Shown here: one piece after another, positions 27,530 through 37,900 of the stretch
How the letters are laid out: every line of letters begins with the position of its first letter
How positions within the stretch are numbered: position 1 is the first letter of the stretch
Origin: Acinetobacter sedimenti
GTDB taxonomy: Bacteria > Pseudomonadota > Gammaproteobacteria > Pseudomonadales > Moraxellaceae
Reading direction: 5' to 3'
Assembly: GCF_022601685.1 (NCBI RefSeq)
Contig: NZ_JAKUML010000002.1
Coordinates: 142,534 to 206,533 of the forward strand
DNA length: 64,000 nt
Program-made: the position numbers and the translations under genes
The notes under the pieces: model-generated
Seen by the model: only the letters and a program-made list of their open reading frames with translations
Told to the model about the DNA's origin: nothing
Database searches by the model: none

Positions 27530-30500
27530 TTAGTCACCATTTTTCAGTTCAATGTTGATACCTAAAGAACGGATCTCTTTGGTCAATACGTTGAATGACT
27601 CAGGCATACCTGGATCCATATAATGGTTACCATCAACGATGTTCTTATAGATACGAGTACGACCTTCGACGTCATCTGACTTGACTGTCAACATCTCTTG
27701 AAGAGTGTACGCAGCGCCATAAGCCTCAAGTGCCCAGACCTCCATCTCACCGAAACGCTGACCACCGAATTGTGCTTTACCACCAAGTGGTTGTTGCGTT
27801 ACTAATGAGTAAGAACCAGTCGAACGTGCATGCATCTTGTCATCCACCAAGTGGTTAAGTTTGAGCATGTACATATAGCCCACAGTCACTGGACGATCAA
27901 ACTTATCACCAGTACGACCATCGAACAACTCGACTTGACCTGTACGTGAGTAGTTTGCAAGCTCAAGTAACTCTTTGATTTGACCTTCTTCTGCACCGTC
28001 AAATACAGGCGTTGCCAGTGGTACACCACCACGCAAATTGCCTGCAAGTTTTAGCACTTCTTCATCAGTCAAGCTGTTGAGATCTTCTTGCGTACCGCCA
28101 ACTTTGTTGTAGATCTTGTCTAAGAAGTCACGTAGATCAGTCATCGCACGTTGTTGTTTGATCATCTTGTCGATTTGTTCGCCCAAGCCTTTTGCAGCTA
28201 GACCCAGATGCGTTTCAAGAATCTGACCCACGTTCATACGTGATGGTACACCCAGTGGGTTTAACACCACATCTACAGGCACACCATTGGCATCGTGTGG
28301 CATGTCTTCGACTGGCAAGATGTTCGAAACAACACCTTTGTTACCATGACGACCCGCCATCTTATCACCCGGTTGGATACGACGTTTCACAGCCAAGTAG
28401 ACTTTAACGACTTTGAGTACGCCATGCGTCAACTCATCACCTTGTGCGATTTTGCGTTTTTTCTCAGCAAATTTCTCATCAATCTCTTGGCTCTTCTCTT
28501 GTAAGAATGCCAAAATTTGATTCATGCGCTCAGCAACATCTTCGTCATTGGCTTGAACTTCTTTCAAATCAACGAACTCTAGACCAGACAACACGTCCGC
28601 AGTCAGCTTATCACCACGCTTGGTTGTACCACCACCGTTTGAAGTCTGACCATCAAGTAGACGGATCATACGCTCACGAGCAGCTTCTTCGAAGATTTTG
28701 AATTCTTCTTTCAAATCTTTACGATACGCATCAAGCTGTGCTTTTTCGATTGCCAATGCACGTTCGTCTTTTTCCACGCCATCACGAGTAAAGACTTGTA
28801 CATCAATAATTGTACCTTTAGTGCCTGACGGTACACGTAAAGATGAATCTTTCACGTCTGCCGCTTTTTCACCAAAGATCGCACGAAGCAGTTTTTCTTC
28901 AGGGGTAAGTTGTGTTTCACCTTTTGGTGTCACTTTACCAACAAGGATATCACCCGCTGTCACTTCCGCACCGATGTAGACAATACCTGACTCATCAAGT
29001 TTAGACAGTGCCGCTTCACCGACGTTTGGAATATCGGCAGTGATTTCTTCCGCACCCAATTTGGTATCACGTGCGACACATGACAATTCTTGGATGTGAA
29101 TCGAAGTCAAACGGTCTTCTTGCACTACACGTTCTGATAATAAAATCGAGTCCTCGAAGTTATAACCGTTCCAAGTCATGAATGCGACACGCATGTTTTG
29201 ACCAAGTGCCAATTCACCCATATCAGTTGATGGGCCATCAGCCAAGATATCGCCACGTGCAACTTCATCACCCAAATTCACAATAATGTTTTGGTTGATA
29301 CAGGTGTTTTGGTTAGAACGGGTGTATTTAATCAAGTTGTAGATATCTACACCTGCTTCACCAGCAACCATTTCATCTTCGTTAACACGGATTACGATAC
29401 GAGAAGCATCAACATAGTCGATCTTACCGCCACGATTTGCGATCACACACACACCTGAGTCACGTGCAACGTGACGTTCCATGCCTGTACCCACAAGTGG
29501 TTTATCTGCACGAAGTGTCGGTACAGCCTGACGTTGCATGTTTGAACCCATCAATGCACGGTTGGCATCATCGTGTTCAAGGAATGGAATCAATGATGCC
29601 GCCACAGAAACAACCTGCTGTGGTGAAACGTCCATATGTGTCACTTTTTCAGGTGGCATACGCACGAATTCACCTTGATGACGGACAGATACCACTTCAT
29701 CAGTAAATGCACCTTTAGCATCTACCGCAGAGTCCGCTTGTGCAATCACGGTACCAACTTCTTCGATCGCAGAAAGGTATTCGATCTCATCTGTCACTGC
29801 GCCATCGACCACTTTACGGTATGGGGTTTCTAAGAAACCGAAATCATTCGTTTTAGCATATACAGACAGCGAGTTGATCAAACCAATGTTTGGACCTTCA
29901 GGCGTTTCAATTGGACATACACGACCATAATGGGTTTGATGTACGTCACGTACTTCAAAGCCTGCACGCTCACGGGTCAAACCACCTGGTCCAAGTGCAG
30001 AAACACGACGTTTGTGCGTGATCTCAGACAATGGATTGTTTTGATCCATAAATTGTGACAATTGGCTTGAACCAAAGAATTCTTTGATCGCCGCAGCAAC
30101 TGGCTTAGCATTGATCAAATCTTGTGGTGACAAATTGTCGGTTTCCGCTTGAGAAAGACGCTCTTTTACAGCACGTTCAACACGGACTAAACCAACACGG
30201 AATTGGTTTTCAGTCATTTCACCAACTGAACGCACACGACGGTTACCCAAGTGGTCGATATCATCGACTTCACCTTTACCGTTACGAATTTCAACTAATG
30301 TACGCAATACATCAATGATGTCATCATTTGACAACACACCTTCGACTTGGCGTGTTTTATGATCTGTACCAACTTCGTAAGGGCGACCCAAACGACGGTT
30401 GAATTTCATACGACCAACTGGTGACAAGTCATAACGCTCTGGACTAAAGAACAAGTTGCCAAACAAGTTTTCAGCAGCTTCTTTAGTCGGTGGCTCCCCT

Positions 30501-31618
30501 GGACGCATTACTTTATAGATTTCGACCAACGCTTCATCACGATCACGTGTAATGTCAGCACGCAATGTATCGGCGATATAAGAACCACGATCAATGTCGT
30601 TGGTAAATAGAATGTTAAATTGCTTCACACCCGCTTCAGCGATTTTCACCAAGATATCGTGAGAAATCACCGTATTGGAAGGCAGCACTTCGCCATCTTT
30701 TAGGCTAATGTCTTCAGCAGTAATACGCTCGTACAAATATTCATCAGGTACTGCAAGCTTTGTTAAATTCGCAGCTTCCATCTGACGTACGTGACGTGCA
30801 TTGATACGCTTGCCTTGCTCAACAATAACTTTGCCATCTTCGCCAGCGATATCAAACTGTGCCATCTCACCACGTAAGCGATCTGGAACCAAGTCAATTT
30901 GATAGCTCGACGCATCAACATAAACAGGAACTTTTTCAAAGAACAAACCAAGAATTTGCTCAGTTGAATATTCTAAAGCGCGTAGAATCACAGACGCCAA
31001 CAACTTACGGCGACGGTCGATACGTACATAAACTAAATCTTTTGCATCAAACTCAAAGTCCAACCATGAACCACGGTAAGGAATAATACGTGCTGAGTAG
31101 AGCACTTTACCGCTAGAGTGGGTTTTACCCTTATCATGATCAAAGAATACGCCTGGCGAACGGTGCAACTGAGATACGATCACACGCTCAGTACCATTAA
31201 TGACGAACGTACCGTTATCAGTCATCAGAGGCATTTCACCCATGTAGACTTCTTGTTCACGTACATCTTTGATCGCTTTGGTATCACGATCACGCAAAAT
31301 CAAACGAATTTTGACTCGCATCGGTGCAGCATAAGTCGAACCACGCAAAATACATTCACGTACGTCAAACTCAGGCTTACCCAAATTATATTCGACAAAC
31401 TCTAAAGCCGCATTCCCTGAATAACTTTCAATAGGGAATACGGAACGAAATGCGGCTTGCAAGCCAATATCATCACGGTTCTTTGGTGTTTTGCCATCTT
31501 GCAAGAATGTTCTATACGAGTCCACTTGAATAGCGAGCAAGTAAGGAACATCCATGATATTCGGCAAATTACCAAAGTTTTTGCGGATCCGTTTCTTTTC
31601 GGTATAAGAGTATGCCAT
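27530..31618 (-). CDS. rpoB: RNA polymerase beta subunit
   Basis: The 1362-residue second catalytic subunit of RNA polymerase, target of rifamycins. The rifampicin region reads [20 protein letters not shown] followed by [11 protein letters not shown]525, H535 and S540 (E. coli 516, 526 and 531) are unmutated. Other fixed features are [16 protein letters not shown] near 145 and the C-terminal [13 protein letters not shown] and [17 protein letters not shown]. It is co-transcribed with rplL upstream through a 328-base gap containing a hairpin at 31874, and with rpoC downstream. Confidence 0.99.
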   Translation of the reverse strand: MAYSYTEKKRIRKNFGNLPNIMDVPYLLAIQVDSYRTFLQDGKTPKNRDDIGLQAAFRSVFPIESYSGNAALEFVEYNLGKPEFDVRECILRGSTYAAPMRVKIRLILRDRDTKAIKDVREQEVYMGEMPLMTDNGTFVINGTERVIVSQLHRSPGVFFDHDKGKTHSSGKVLYSARIIPYRGSWLDFEFDAKDLVYVRIDRRRKLLASVILRALEYSTEQILGLFFEKVPVYVDASSYQIDLVPDRLRGEMAQFDIAGEDGKVIVEQGKRINARHVRQMEAANLTKLAVPDEYLYERITAEDISLKDGEVLPSNTVISHDILVKIAEAGVKQFNILFTNDIDRGSYIADTLRADITRDRDEALVEIYKVMRPGEPPTKEAAENLFGNLFFSPERYDLSPVGRMKFNRRLGRPYEVGTDHKTRQVEGVLSNDDIIDVLRTLVEIRNGKGEVDDIDHLGNRRVRSVGEMTENQFRVGLVRVERAVKERLSQAETDNLSPQDLINAKPVAAAIKEFFGSSQLSQFMDQNNPLSEITHKRRVSALGPGGLTRERAGFEVRDVHQTHYGRVCPIETPEGPNIGLINSLSVYAKTNDFGFLETPYRKVVDGAVTDEIEYLSAIEEVGTVIAQADSAVDAKGAFTDEVVSVRHQGEFVRMPPEKVTHMDVSPQQVVSVAASLIPFLEHDDANRALMGSNMQRQAVPTLRADKPLVGTGMERHVARDSGVCVIANRGGKIDYVDASRIVIRVNEDEMVAGEAGVDIYNLIKYTRSNQNTCINQNIIVNLGDEVARGDILADGPSTDMGELALGQNMRVAFMTWNGYNFEDSILLSERVVQEDRLTSIHIQELSCVARDTKLGAEEITADIPNVGEAALSKLDESGIVYIGAEVTAGDILVGKVTPKGETQLTPEEKLLRAIFGEKAADVKDSSLRVPSGTKGTIIDVQVFTRDGVEKDERALAIEKAQLDAYRKDLKEEFKIFEEAARERMIRLLDGQTSNGGGTTKRGDKLTADVLSGLEFVDLKEVQANDEDVAERMNQILAFLQEKSQEIDEKFAEKKRKIAQGDELTHGVLKVVKVYLAVKRRIQPGDKMAGRHGNKGVVSNILPVEDMPHDANGVPVDVVLNPLGVPSRMNVGQILETHLGLAAKGLGEQIDKMIKQQRAMTDLRDFLDKIYNKVGGTQEDLNSLTDEEVLKLAGNLRGGVPLATPVFDGAEEGQIKELLELANYSRTGQVELFDGRTGDKFDRPVTVGYMYMLKLNHLVDDKMHARSTGSYSLVTQQPLGGKAQFGGQRFGEMEVWALEAYGAAYTLQEMLTVKSDDVEGRTRIYKNIVDGNHYMDPGMPESFNVLTKEIRSLGINIELKNGD

Positions 31619-31873
31619 CTGGATTCCTCGGACATTAAACTCATCTCGTCTGCAGTACGAGATGGAGCAGAAGTTATCAACAGGTCAAGGCTGACCGTCG
31701 CTTTTCAAAGCTGCAAAAAAACCAAAAGCGACAATAAAATGTTTAGCAATATCCTCTACGATCTTTCAAATTACTGAAAAATAAATAGAAAAACATTGCT
31801 AAACATTCAATCACATCACATTATCGACGCAAAAATGAGACTTCATTAAAAAGCGAGCCGATTATTGTAACGC

Positions 31874-31904
31874 AAAAAGGCTGATGACCCAAGAGTCATC
31901 AGCC
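31874..31904 (-). terminator. rplL-rpoB intergenic hairpin (probable attenuator)
   Basis: On the minus strand a perfect ten-base stem GGCTGATGAC/GTCATCAGCC, loop TCTTGG, is followed by TTTTT. It lies 43 bases after the rplL stop and 255 bases ahead of rpoB. In E. coli a partial terminator at the same position lowers rpoBC relative to ribosomal protein expression, so the same role is likely. A T run on the other strand makes it look bidirectional as well. Confidence 0.75.
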
Positions 31905-31946
31905 GTTTTTTGGAGCTGATTTAAAAAAAACCAACCCCCCAAGCCA

Positions 31947-32321
31947 TTACTTAAGTTTAACTTCAGCACCAGCTTCTTCAAGTTTCTTCTTAAGCTCTTC
32001 AGCTTCTTCTTTAGAAACGCCTTCTTTAACTGCTGAAGGAGCGCCTTCAACAAGATCTTTCGCTTCTTTAAGACCAAGACCAGTCGCTTCACGAACTGCT
32101 TTAATTACAGCAACTTTGTTCGCACCAAAGCTAGCCAACTCAACAGTGAATTCAGTTTGCTCTTCAGCAGCAGCAGCGCCACCAGCACCAGGTGCAGCAG
32201 CAACAGCAACAGCTGCAGCAGATACATTGAATTTCTCTTCGAAAGCAGAGATCAATTCAACAAGTTCAAGTACAGTTTTTTCAGCAACTGCATTCAAGAT
32301 TTCTTCGTTTGTTAAAGCCAT
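31947..32321 (-). CDS. rplL: Ribosomal protein L7/L12
   Basis: The 124-residue stalk protein of the large ribosomal subunit, which recruits translation factors as dimers. The N-terminal dimerisation domain ([20 protein letters not shown]), an alanine-rich hinge ([20 protein letters not shown]) and the globular C-terminal domain ([20 protein letters not shown]) are all present at normal length. It lies 54 bases after rplJ. Confidence 0.99.
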   Translation of the reverse strand: MALTNEEILNAVAEKTVLELVELISAFEEKFNVSAAAVAVAAAPGAGGAAAAEEQTEFTVELASFGANKVAVIKAVREATGLGLKEAKDLVEGAPSAVKEGVSKEEAEELKKKLEEAGAEVKLK

Positions 32322-32375
32322 GAGAATAACTCCAAATGGATATTAAATGGTGTAAGTGATTGATTAAATTTAAGC

Positions 32376-32882
32376 TTATGCAGCTTCTTGCTCGTTTTTC
32401 TCTTTGAGCGCCGTCATGAGGCGACCCAATTTCGAAATTGGAGCTTGAAGAACAGATGCAAGCATAGTAAGCGCTTTCTCTTGGTTCGGAAGATTTGCGA
32501 TTACGCTTACTTCAGTACCTTGATAAACCTTGCCATCAAATGCAGCGGCTTTGAGTTCAAATGCCTTGTTCGATTTTGCAAATTCTTCGAACAAGCGTGC
32601 AGCTGCACCCATGTCGTCTTCAGAAGTTGAAAAACCAAGAATTGTTGGACCAACTAGGTTGTCATTCAAAATATCGAATGGCGTACCTTCGAATGAACGC
32701 TTTGCCAAAGTGTTACGAACAATACGAGTCGTTACACCAAGCTTACGAGCTTCAACACGTAATTGTGTCAATTGCTCTACATTCAAACCTTGATAGTCTG
32801 CAACAACGGCAGAGAACGCTTTAGAAGCAACTTCGTTGACTTCTGCTACGATCTGTTTTTTGTCTTCGATAAGAAGAGCCAT
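32376..32882 (-). CDS. rplJ: Ribosomal protein L10
   Basis: The 168-residue base of the L7/L12 stalk, binding 23S rRNA at its N-terminus (KKQIVAEVNEVASKAFSAVV, ADYQGLNVEQLTQLR) and L12 dimers at its C-terminal helix. A strong TTAGGAGG precedes the ATG. The long leader before it (32883-33168) probably holds the L10-binding autoregulatory structure. Confidence 0.98.
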   Translation of the reverse strand: MALLIEDKKQIVAEVNEVASKAFSAVVADYQGLNVEQLTQLRVEARKLGVTTRIVRNTLAKRSFEGTPFDILNDNLVGPTILGFSTSEDDMGAAARLFEEFAKSNKAFELKAAAFDGKVYQGTEVSVIANLPNQEKALTMLASVLQAPISKLGRLMTALKEKNEQEAA

Positions 32883-33168
32883 TGTAAAACCTCCTAAGGT
32901 GACTTATGCACTTGTATAAGTGCACTCCCAATTTGTAAGTCTTTTGACTCACACGCGGAGGAGGACATCAATCACACCACCGCGTCTACTCAGGTAGGAT
33001 TAAGAAATAATGTGTAAACACACGCTTTCACCTGAGGTCTTTGACGCTGACAGGTTTGCACCCATCAATTCAAAGCGTGCTTAAAATTTCCAATCACCCA
33101 AAGACTCGTGAAAATTTTAAGACTTTAAAATTTTTTAAACTGTTTCAGCGCTAACGCTTACTAACAAA
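32883..33168 (-). promoter_or_regulatory. rplJ leader (L10-leader type autoregulatory region)
   Basis: This 286-base gap between rplA and rplJ is rich in possible stems, including GTGCACTTATA with TACAAGTGCAT (about 32909-32931) just ahead of the ribosome-binding site, and an upstream segment CTTTGAATTGATGGGTGCAA. In gammaproteobacteria this position carries the L10-binding leader that represses rplJL translation, and often a promoter. Exact limits are not determined. Confidence 0.6.
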
Positions 33169-33864
33169 TTAGTTAGAAACGTTGTTTACATCAATGATCA
33201 AACCAGGACCCATCGTAGAGCTCAAAGTGATCTTTTTGATGTATACACCCTTAGAAGTCGCAGGTTTTGCTTTTTTCAAGTCAGAAACCAATGCTTCAAG
33301 GTTTTGGCGTACAGCAGTTTCTTCAAAACCAACTTGACCAATCGCAGCGTGGATAATACCTGCTTTGTCTACACGGTAACGTGCTTGACCAGCTTTAGCA
33401 TTTTTCACAGCACCAGCAACGTCAGGCGTCACTGTACCGACTTTCGGGTTTGGCATTAAGCCACGTGGACCCAAAATCGTACCCAACTTACCAACAACGC
33501 GCATTGCATCTGGAGCAGCAATCACGACATCAAAGTCAAGGTTGCCCGCTTGGATTGATTCTGCAAGATCATCAAAACCAACGATGTCAGCGCCTTCAGC
33601 TTTTGCAGCTTCAGCAGCAGCACCTTGTGCAAACACTGCAACACGTACAGTTTTACCAGTACCCGCAGGAAGAGTTGTTGCACCACGAACCACTTGATCC
33701 GATTTACGTGGATCAACACCAAGGTTTACCGCAACATCCAAAGACTCTTTGAATTTTGCAGCAGGAAGACTGTTAAGTACTTTTACTGCTTCTTCCAAAG
33801 TGTAGACTTTGTTTGCTTCAACAGCTGCAGCAATGGCTTTTTGACGTTTAGTTAACTTTGCCAT
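33169..33864 (-). CDS. rplA: Ribosomal protein L1
   Basis: A 231-residue large-subunit protein forming the L1 stalk at the E-site, and a translational repressor of its own operon in E. coli. It begins [20 protein letters not shown] and contains [20 protein letters not shown], the phosphate-loop-like RNA-binding region and [19 protein letters not shown]. Only three bases separate it from rplK. Confidence 0.99.
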   Translation of the reverse strand: MAKLTKRQKAIAAAVEANKVYTLEEAVKVLNSLPAAKFKESLDVAVNLGVDPRKSDQVVRGATTLPAGTGKTVRVAVFAQGAAAEAAKAEGADIVGFDDLAESIQAGNLDFDVVIAAPDAMRVVGKLGTILGPRGLMPNPKVGTVTPDVAGAVKNAKAGQARYRVDKAGIIHAAIGQVGFEETAVRQNLEALVSDLKKAKPATSKGVYIKKITLSSTMGPGLIIDVNNVSN

Positions 33865-33867
33865 GTC

Positions 33868-34296
33868 TTATAGCTCCACTTCCAAGCCCATAGAACGTGC
33901 AGAACCAGCAATGGTACGCACACGCGCGTCTAAATCAGCACCAGTTAAATCTGGCTCTTTAGTCGTAGCGATCTCTTCTAACTGAGCACGAGTCAACTTA
34001 CCAACTTTAGTTTTGTTTGGTACAGATGAACCCTTTTGGATACCCGCAGCTTTCTTCAAAAGAATAGAAGCTGGTGGTGTTTTCATGATGAATGTGAACG
34101 ACTTATCGTTGTACACAGTGATCACAACAGGAATCGGAAGACCTGGTTCAACTTTTTGTGTCGCAGCATTGAATTCTTTACAGAATGCCATGATGTTCAC
34201 ACCACGTTGACCAAGTGCAGGACCGATCGGTGGAGATGGATTTGCTTTACCAGCTGGAACTTGCAGCTTGATATAGCCGTCAATCTTCTTAGCCAT
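33868..34296 (-). CDS. rplK: Ribosomal protein L11
   Basis: A 142-residue protein of the GTPase-associated centre of the large subunit, needed for RelA activation and release-factor function. It starts at ATG 34296, [20 protein letters not shown]; an upstream TTG adds only two residues and would place the GAGG site too close. The Pro-rich [17 protein letters not shown] region and the C-terminal [16 protein letters not shown] end (here [13 protein letters not shown]) are present. Confidence 0.99.
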   Translation of the reverse strand: MAKKIDGYIKLQVPAGKANPSPPIGPALGQRGVNIMAFCKEFNAATQKVEPGLPIPVVITVYNDKSFTFIMKTPPASILLKKAAGIQKGSSVPNKTKVGKLTRAQLEEIATTKEPDLTGADLDARVRTIAGSARSMGLEVEL

Positions 34297-34387
34297 GTTC
34301 AATTACCTCTTGGGTACAAACGCCGCCAGGCTCCCCAAATTGCATGTATCTGCCACAAAAAAAACACGACAAATACAAAATAACAAA

Positions 34388-34417
34388 GCCCGAATCATTC
34401 AAAAGAACTTATCGGGC
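34388..34417 (-). terminator. Possible hairpin between nusG and rplK
   Basis: GCCCGA and TCGGGC pair around a partly paired interior (GTT/AAT). The uridine tract after it on the minus strand is weak, so it could be a processing or attenuation hairpin rather than a full terminator. In many bacteria secE-nusG and rplKAJL are separable units at this point. Confidence 0.4.
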
Positions 34418-34436
34418 AACTATACAGCAGAAAAAA

Positions 34437-34970
34437 CTAGTTGGCTTTTTCTACTTGACGAAACTCTAATTCAACTTGAGTTGGGCGATTAAAGACATTA
34501 ATCGTCAAGGTCAAGCGAGATTTTTCGTATTGAATTTCCTCAACCACACCTTTGAAGTCTGTAAATGGACCATCGGTCACCAACAATTCTTCACCTGGTT
34601 CAAACATGGTCTTCGGACGAGGTGCCTCACCTGTATTATTAATTCGAGCCAAAATCGCATCCGCTTCTTTCTGCGTGATCGGCGCTGGCTTCTCAGGTGT
34701 ACCACCAATAAAACCCAAAACTTTTGGACATTCTTTGACGATATGCCAAGTATCGTCATTCATATCCATTTCAACTAATACGTAACCCGGGAAAAATTTA
34801 CGCTCCGATTTGCGTTTTTTCCCATCCTTCATTTCCACTACTTCTTCAGTAGGAACAAGGACTTCACCAAAGCTATCGGCAACTGTGCTACGTGCAATAC
34901 GTTCATTCAACGAACGCATGACTTGTTTTTCATAGCCAGAATAGGCATGAACGATATACCAACGTTTCAT
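34437..34970 (-). CDS. nusG: Transcription antitermination/termination factor NusG
   Basis: A 177-residue NusG with the NGN domain ([41 protein letters not shown]) and a C-terminal KOW domain ([20 protein letters not shown]). It binds RNA polymerase to suppress pausing, couples to the ribosome through S10 and to Rho through KOW. It begins six bases after the secE stop and is clearly co-transcribed with it. Confidence 0.98.
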   Translation of the reverse strand: MKRWYIVHAYSGYEKQVMRSLNERIARSTVADSFGEVLVPTEEVVEMKDGKKRKSERKFFPGYVLVEMDMNDDTWHIVKECPKVLGFIGGTPEKPAPITQKEADAILARINNTGEAPRPKTMFEPGEELLVTDGPFTDFKGVVEEIQYEKSRLTLTINVFNRPTQVELEFRQVEKAN

Positions 34971-34976
34971 AGCAAC

Positions 34977-35417
34977 TTATCCGATAAATAACTTAATCAA
35001 CATACCCAATACATAGTCGAAACACCACAATACGATCGAAGTTACAATAACAACAACCAACACTTGCCATGAAGTGGTGATGGTTTCTTGCTTTGTTGGC
35101 CATGTCACACGTCGAAGCTCGATGCGTGAATCTTTTAATAGGCGAACAAAACCCTTGCCTTGGTGGGTGGCGTATATTAAACCGATTGCCACAATAATAC
35201 AAGCAGCAATCACACCAATGCGAACCCACACATCACTTGCAGTTGCCCAATATTGTGGCAAGTATTGATTTGCCAAACTCGCACCAATCAATAAAGCCAA
35301 AGCAATGATCCACAAAATCACATCAAAAGGTGAACCATTCTTGACTAATTCCGCAGGGTTATTACGCTGAGGGATCGGCGCACCGTTAGACGCGTCATTC
35401 GATTTATCATTCGACAT
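34977..35417 (-). CDS. secE: Preprotein translocase subunit SecE
   Basis: A 146-residue SecE of the three-helix type, part of the SecYEG channel. The N-terminal 35 residues are Asn/Ser-rich, followed by two helices (VILWIIALALLIGASLANQYL and WVRIGVIAACIIVAIGLIYA) and the conserved SecE core (SRIELRRVTWPTKQETITTS) with its essential last helix. In related genomes tRNA-Trp and tuf lie immediately upstream; here a DUF389 gene is there instead. A CCTGC/GCAGG hairpin lies in the leader at about 35466-35482. Confidence 0.96.
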   Translation of the reverse strand: MSNDKSNDASNGAPIPQRNNPAELVKNGSPFDVILWIIALALLIGASLANQYLPQYWATASDVWVRIGVIAACIIVAIGLIYATHQGKGFVRLLKDSRIELRRVTWPTKQETITTSWQVLVVVIVTSIVLWCFDYVLGMLIKLFIG

Positions 35418-35621
35418 TTTTTTACTCGTCGTAAATTTCGCGACTAATTATATAGAACAATTCCTCCTGCATAAAGCAGGAATTCCAATTTCATAGACTT
35501 AATCTAATCGTCGCTAGTGTAGCGCTATTCAACATTAACCCGCAACTGTCTTAATAATTTTGAATGTGACCACCACATCTTCAGAATTATTTTTTTGAGA
35601 AAATCACATGCTTGATCAACA

Positions 35622-36773
35622 CTACTCAGCAGTTTTCATGGAGATATGCTGAGCCTGACGTGGTGACAGCTCCACATCTTCAACACCTTTCGTTTGTAAA
35701 ATCTTCACAGGGATGAAGCGGATTTGAAGCTTCGTTGGCAATCCTCGATTATCTTTACTCATTTCCTGATTCAGCATTGCCAATTGTTTTTGTGTCGGCT
35801 CATGATCGCCACGAATCACCACTCGTACCAAGGTGTAATCTTCTTTCTGATCAAAAACCACCGCATTGATAATATTGTTGTCGTCATTCAGATTATTTTT
35901 GACAATTTGGCTAATCGACGTTTCATAGAGCTGTAGACGAACACGTTGCGTCAAATTAAAACTTAAATACACCGCAAGTATGACTAAAACCAATAAACTC
36001 CAGATATTCCGTTTAATGAATTCCAAGACATTGCTTTGAAGCTCCTCTTCCGAACCACGACGAAACCCTGCAATCCACAATACTAATGACGAGCTAATCT
36101 GAATCGCCACCATGTTGGTCACTGCCAATAAAAACGCATTACCTGAATTTGCCCATTGAAAATGCGCAAATAAAATCCCACTGGCAACAAGCGGAGGAAC
36201 TAAAGCAGTCGCCACAGCGACACCAACCACCGCTACAGAAAGTCGAGGTGATACCGAAGCAAATGCACCTGCCGCACCACCTGCGAGTGCAATCATCAGG
36301 TCGATCATCGTGGGTTGTGTCCGAGAGAGAATCTCCGAAGTCATCGGCATATCATGATGAATAAACCCGATGACCACACCAATCGCAAAGATCATTGCCA
36401 CACCCATGAGTAGTGTGCTCATCGCCGTGCGAAACAATATCCATCGACTATCAATAAATGACAATGCCACACCTGAAATCGGTCCGAGCATCATTGCCAC
36501 CAACATCGCCCCGATCACTACCGCTGCTGAGTCTGCAAGTAGACCATACGCAGCTATCACTGCAGCGAGTGCATTCATAATGAAAAAAGTTTTGGTCGGC
36601 AGAGCATCTGCTTGGATATTTAGACGGACTTGTTTATGGTCGATCTTCTTGGCATTTTCGCGTTTGGCTTGTTTGTAGCGTAGTTTTTCTTTGAGGACTT
36701 CGTATTTTTCTTGCTCGGGATGATCTTCATCAACAACGATGGTTGGGGAGTCTTTTTCGTTTTCTGTTGCCAT
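35622..36773 (-). CDS. DUF389 / TIGR00341 family membrane protein
   Basis: A 383-residue membrane protein. A charged cytoplasmic N-terminus of about 55 residues is followed by at least six helices with the conserved Gly/Pro-rich segments LADSAAVVIGAMLVAMMLGP and VVGVAVATALVPPLVASG that mark DUF389, then a soluble C-terminal domain of about 110 residues. Function of the family is unknown. ATG 36773 is preferred to a TTG four codons upstream. It occupies the position upstream of secE, with about 200 bases between, where tRNA-Trp/tuf would be expected. Confidence 0.88.
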   Translation of the reverse strand: MATENEKDSPTIVVDEDHPEQEKYEVLKEKLRYKQAKRENAKKIDHKQVRLNIQADALPTKTFFIMNALAAVIAAYGLLADSAAVVIGAMLVAMMLGPISGVALSFIDSRWILFRTAMSTLLMGVAMIFAIGVVIGFIHHDMPMTSEILSRTQPTMIDLMIALAGGAAGAFASVSPRLSVAVVGVAVATALVPPLVASGILFAHFQWANSGNAFLLAVTNMVAIQISSSLVLWIAGFRRGSEEELQSNVLEFIKRNIWSLLVLVILAVYLSFNLTQRVRLQLYETSISQIVKNNLNDDNNIINAVVFDQKEDYTLVRVVIRGDHEPTQKQLAMLNQEMSKDNRGLPTKLQIRFIPVKILQTKGVEDVELSPRQAQHISMKTAE

Positions 36774-36937
36774 GCGGAATACCAAAAAATTTTCATTTAT
36801 CTAGGCTATTTATACATCATTTACTCAAGATTTGAATAATAGAGTGTTGTTAATCACCGCTTAGAATTGATCGCCCCTATCACCCCACATTTTCGTTATA
36901 ATATCTCATCTATTGATCCGCCTATTTTTGGATACGC

Positions 36938-37900
36938 ATGAAAATCATTTTTGCAGGCACACCTGATTTTGCTGCCGCAGCCCTAGCCGCTTTACTCAAG
37001 ACTGATCATGAGATCGTTGCGGTCTATACACAGCCCGACCGCCCTGCGGGACGTGGGCAAAAGCTCACCGCATCTCCGGTGAAGACGTTGGCACTTGAGC
37101 AGAATTTGCTAGTACGTCAGCCTTTACATTTTAAAAGTAGCGAAGAAGCAGGCATTGAAGCACAGCAAGCACTTGCAGAGCTCAATGCTGAGGTGATGGT
37201 GGTGGCTGCGTATGGTTTGATTCTCCCTCAAGCGGTTTTAGATACGCCCAAATACGGGTGCTTGAATATTCATGCATCATTGCTTCCTCGTTGGCGTGGT
37301 GCTGCACCGATTCAGCGAGCGATTCTTGCAGGCGATGCGTCAACAGGTGTGACCATTATGCAGATGGCAAAAGGCTTAGATACAGGGGATATGCTGTATA
37401 AAGTCAGCACTGAGATTAGCGCAAAGGATACCTCGGCAAATTTGCATGATCGCTTGGCGACACTTGGTGCAGAAGCGATTTGTGAAGTGCTCACGGACAT
37501 ATCAACTTTAGAGAACTATCAATCCAAACGTGAAGTGCAAGATGAGGCGCTCACCAACTATGCGCACAAGATCGTGAAAAATGAAGCAAAAATCGACTGG
37601 GCGCAAGCCGCAGAAACTATTGATCGTCAAATTCGTGCCTTTAATCCGTGGCCAGTATGTTTCTGCCAGACCGATGCCAATAATCCGCCACTGCGTGTTT
37701 GGTCTGCCGAAGTCAGCAAACAAAGCCATAGTCAGCGTTATGGTGAAATTATAGCGATGGATAAACATGGTGTCGAAGTTGCCTGCGGTGCAGGAACGGT
37801 GCTTCGCTTGACCAGTTTGCAATGGGCAGGTGGCAAGGCGTTAAATAGCGTACAAATCCTGCAAACTCAAAAACTTAACATTGGACAAGTCCTCTCATGA
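36938..37900 (+). CDS. fmt: Methionyl-tRNA formyltransferase
   Basis: A 320-residue enzyme that formylates initiator Met-tRNA using 10-formyltetrahydrofolate. It has the N-terminal Rossmann formyltransferase domain (MKIIFAGTPDFAAAALAALL), the signature HASLLPRWRGAAPIQRAILA with catalytic Asn/His/Asp positions, and a C-terminal OB-like tRNA-binding domain. The stop overlaps the rsmB start (ATGA), so the two are translationally coupled. The def gene often found beside fmt is not here. Confidence 0.98.
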   Translation: MKIIFAGTPDFAAAALAALLKTDHEIVAVYTQPDRPAGRGQKLTASPVKTLALEQNLLVRQPLHFKSSEEAGIEAQQALAELNAEVMVVAAYGLILPQAVLDTPKYGCLNIHASLLPRWRGAAPIQRAILAGDASTGVTIMQMAKGLDTGDMLYKVSTEISAKDTSANLHDRLATLGAEAICEVLTDISTLENYQSKREVQDEALTNYAHKIVKNEAKIDWAQAAETIDRQIRAFNPWPVCFCQTDANNPPLRVWSAEVSKQSHSQRYGEIIAMDKHGVEVACGAGTVLRLTSLQWAGGKALNSVQILQTQKLNIGQVLS

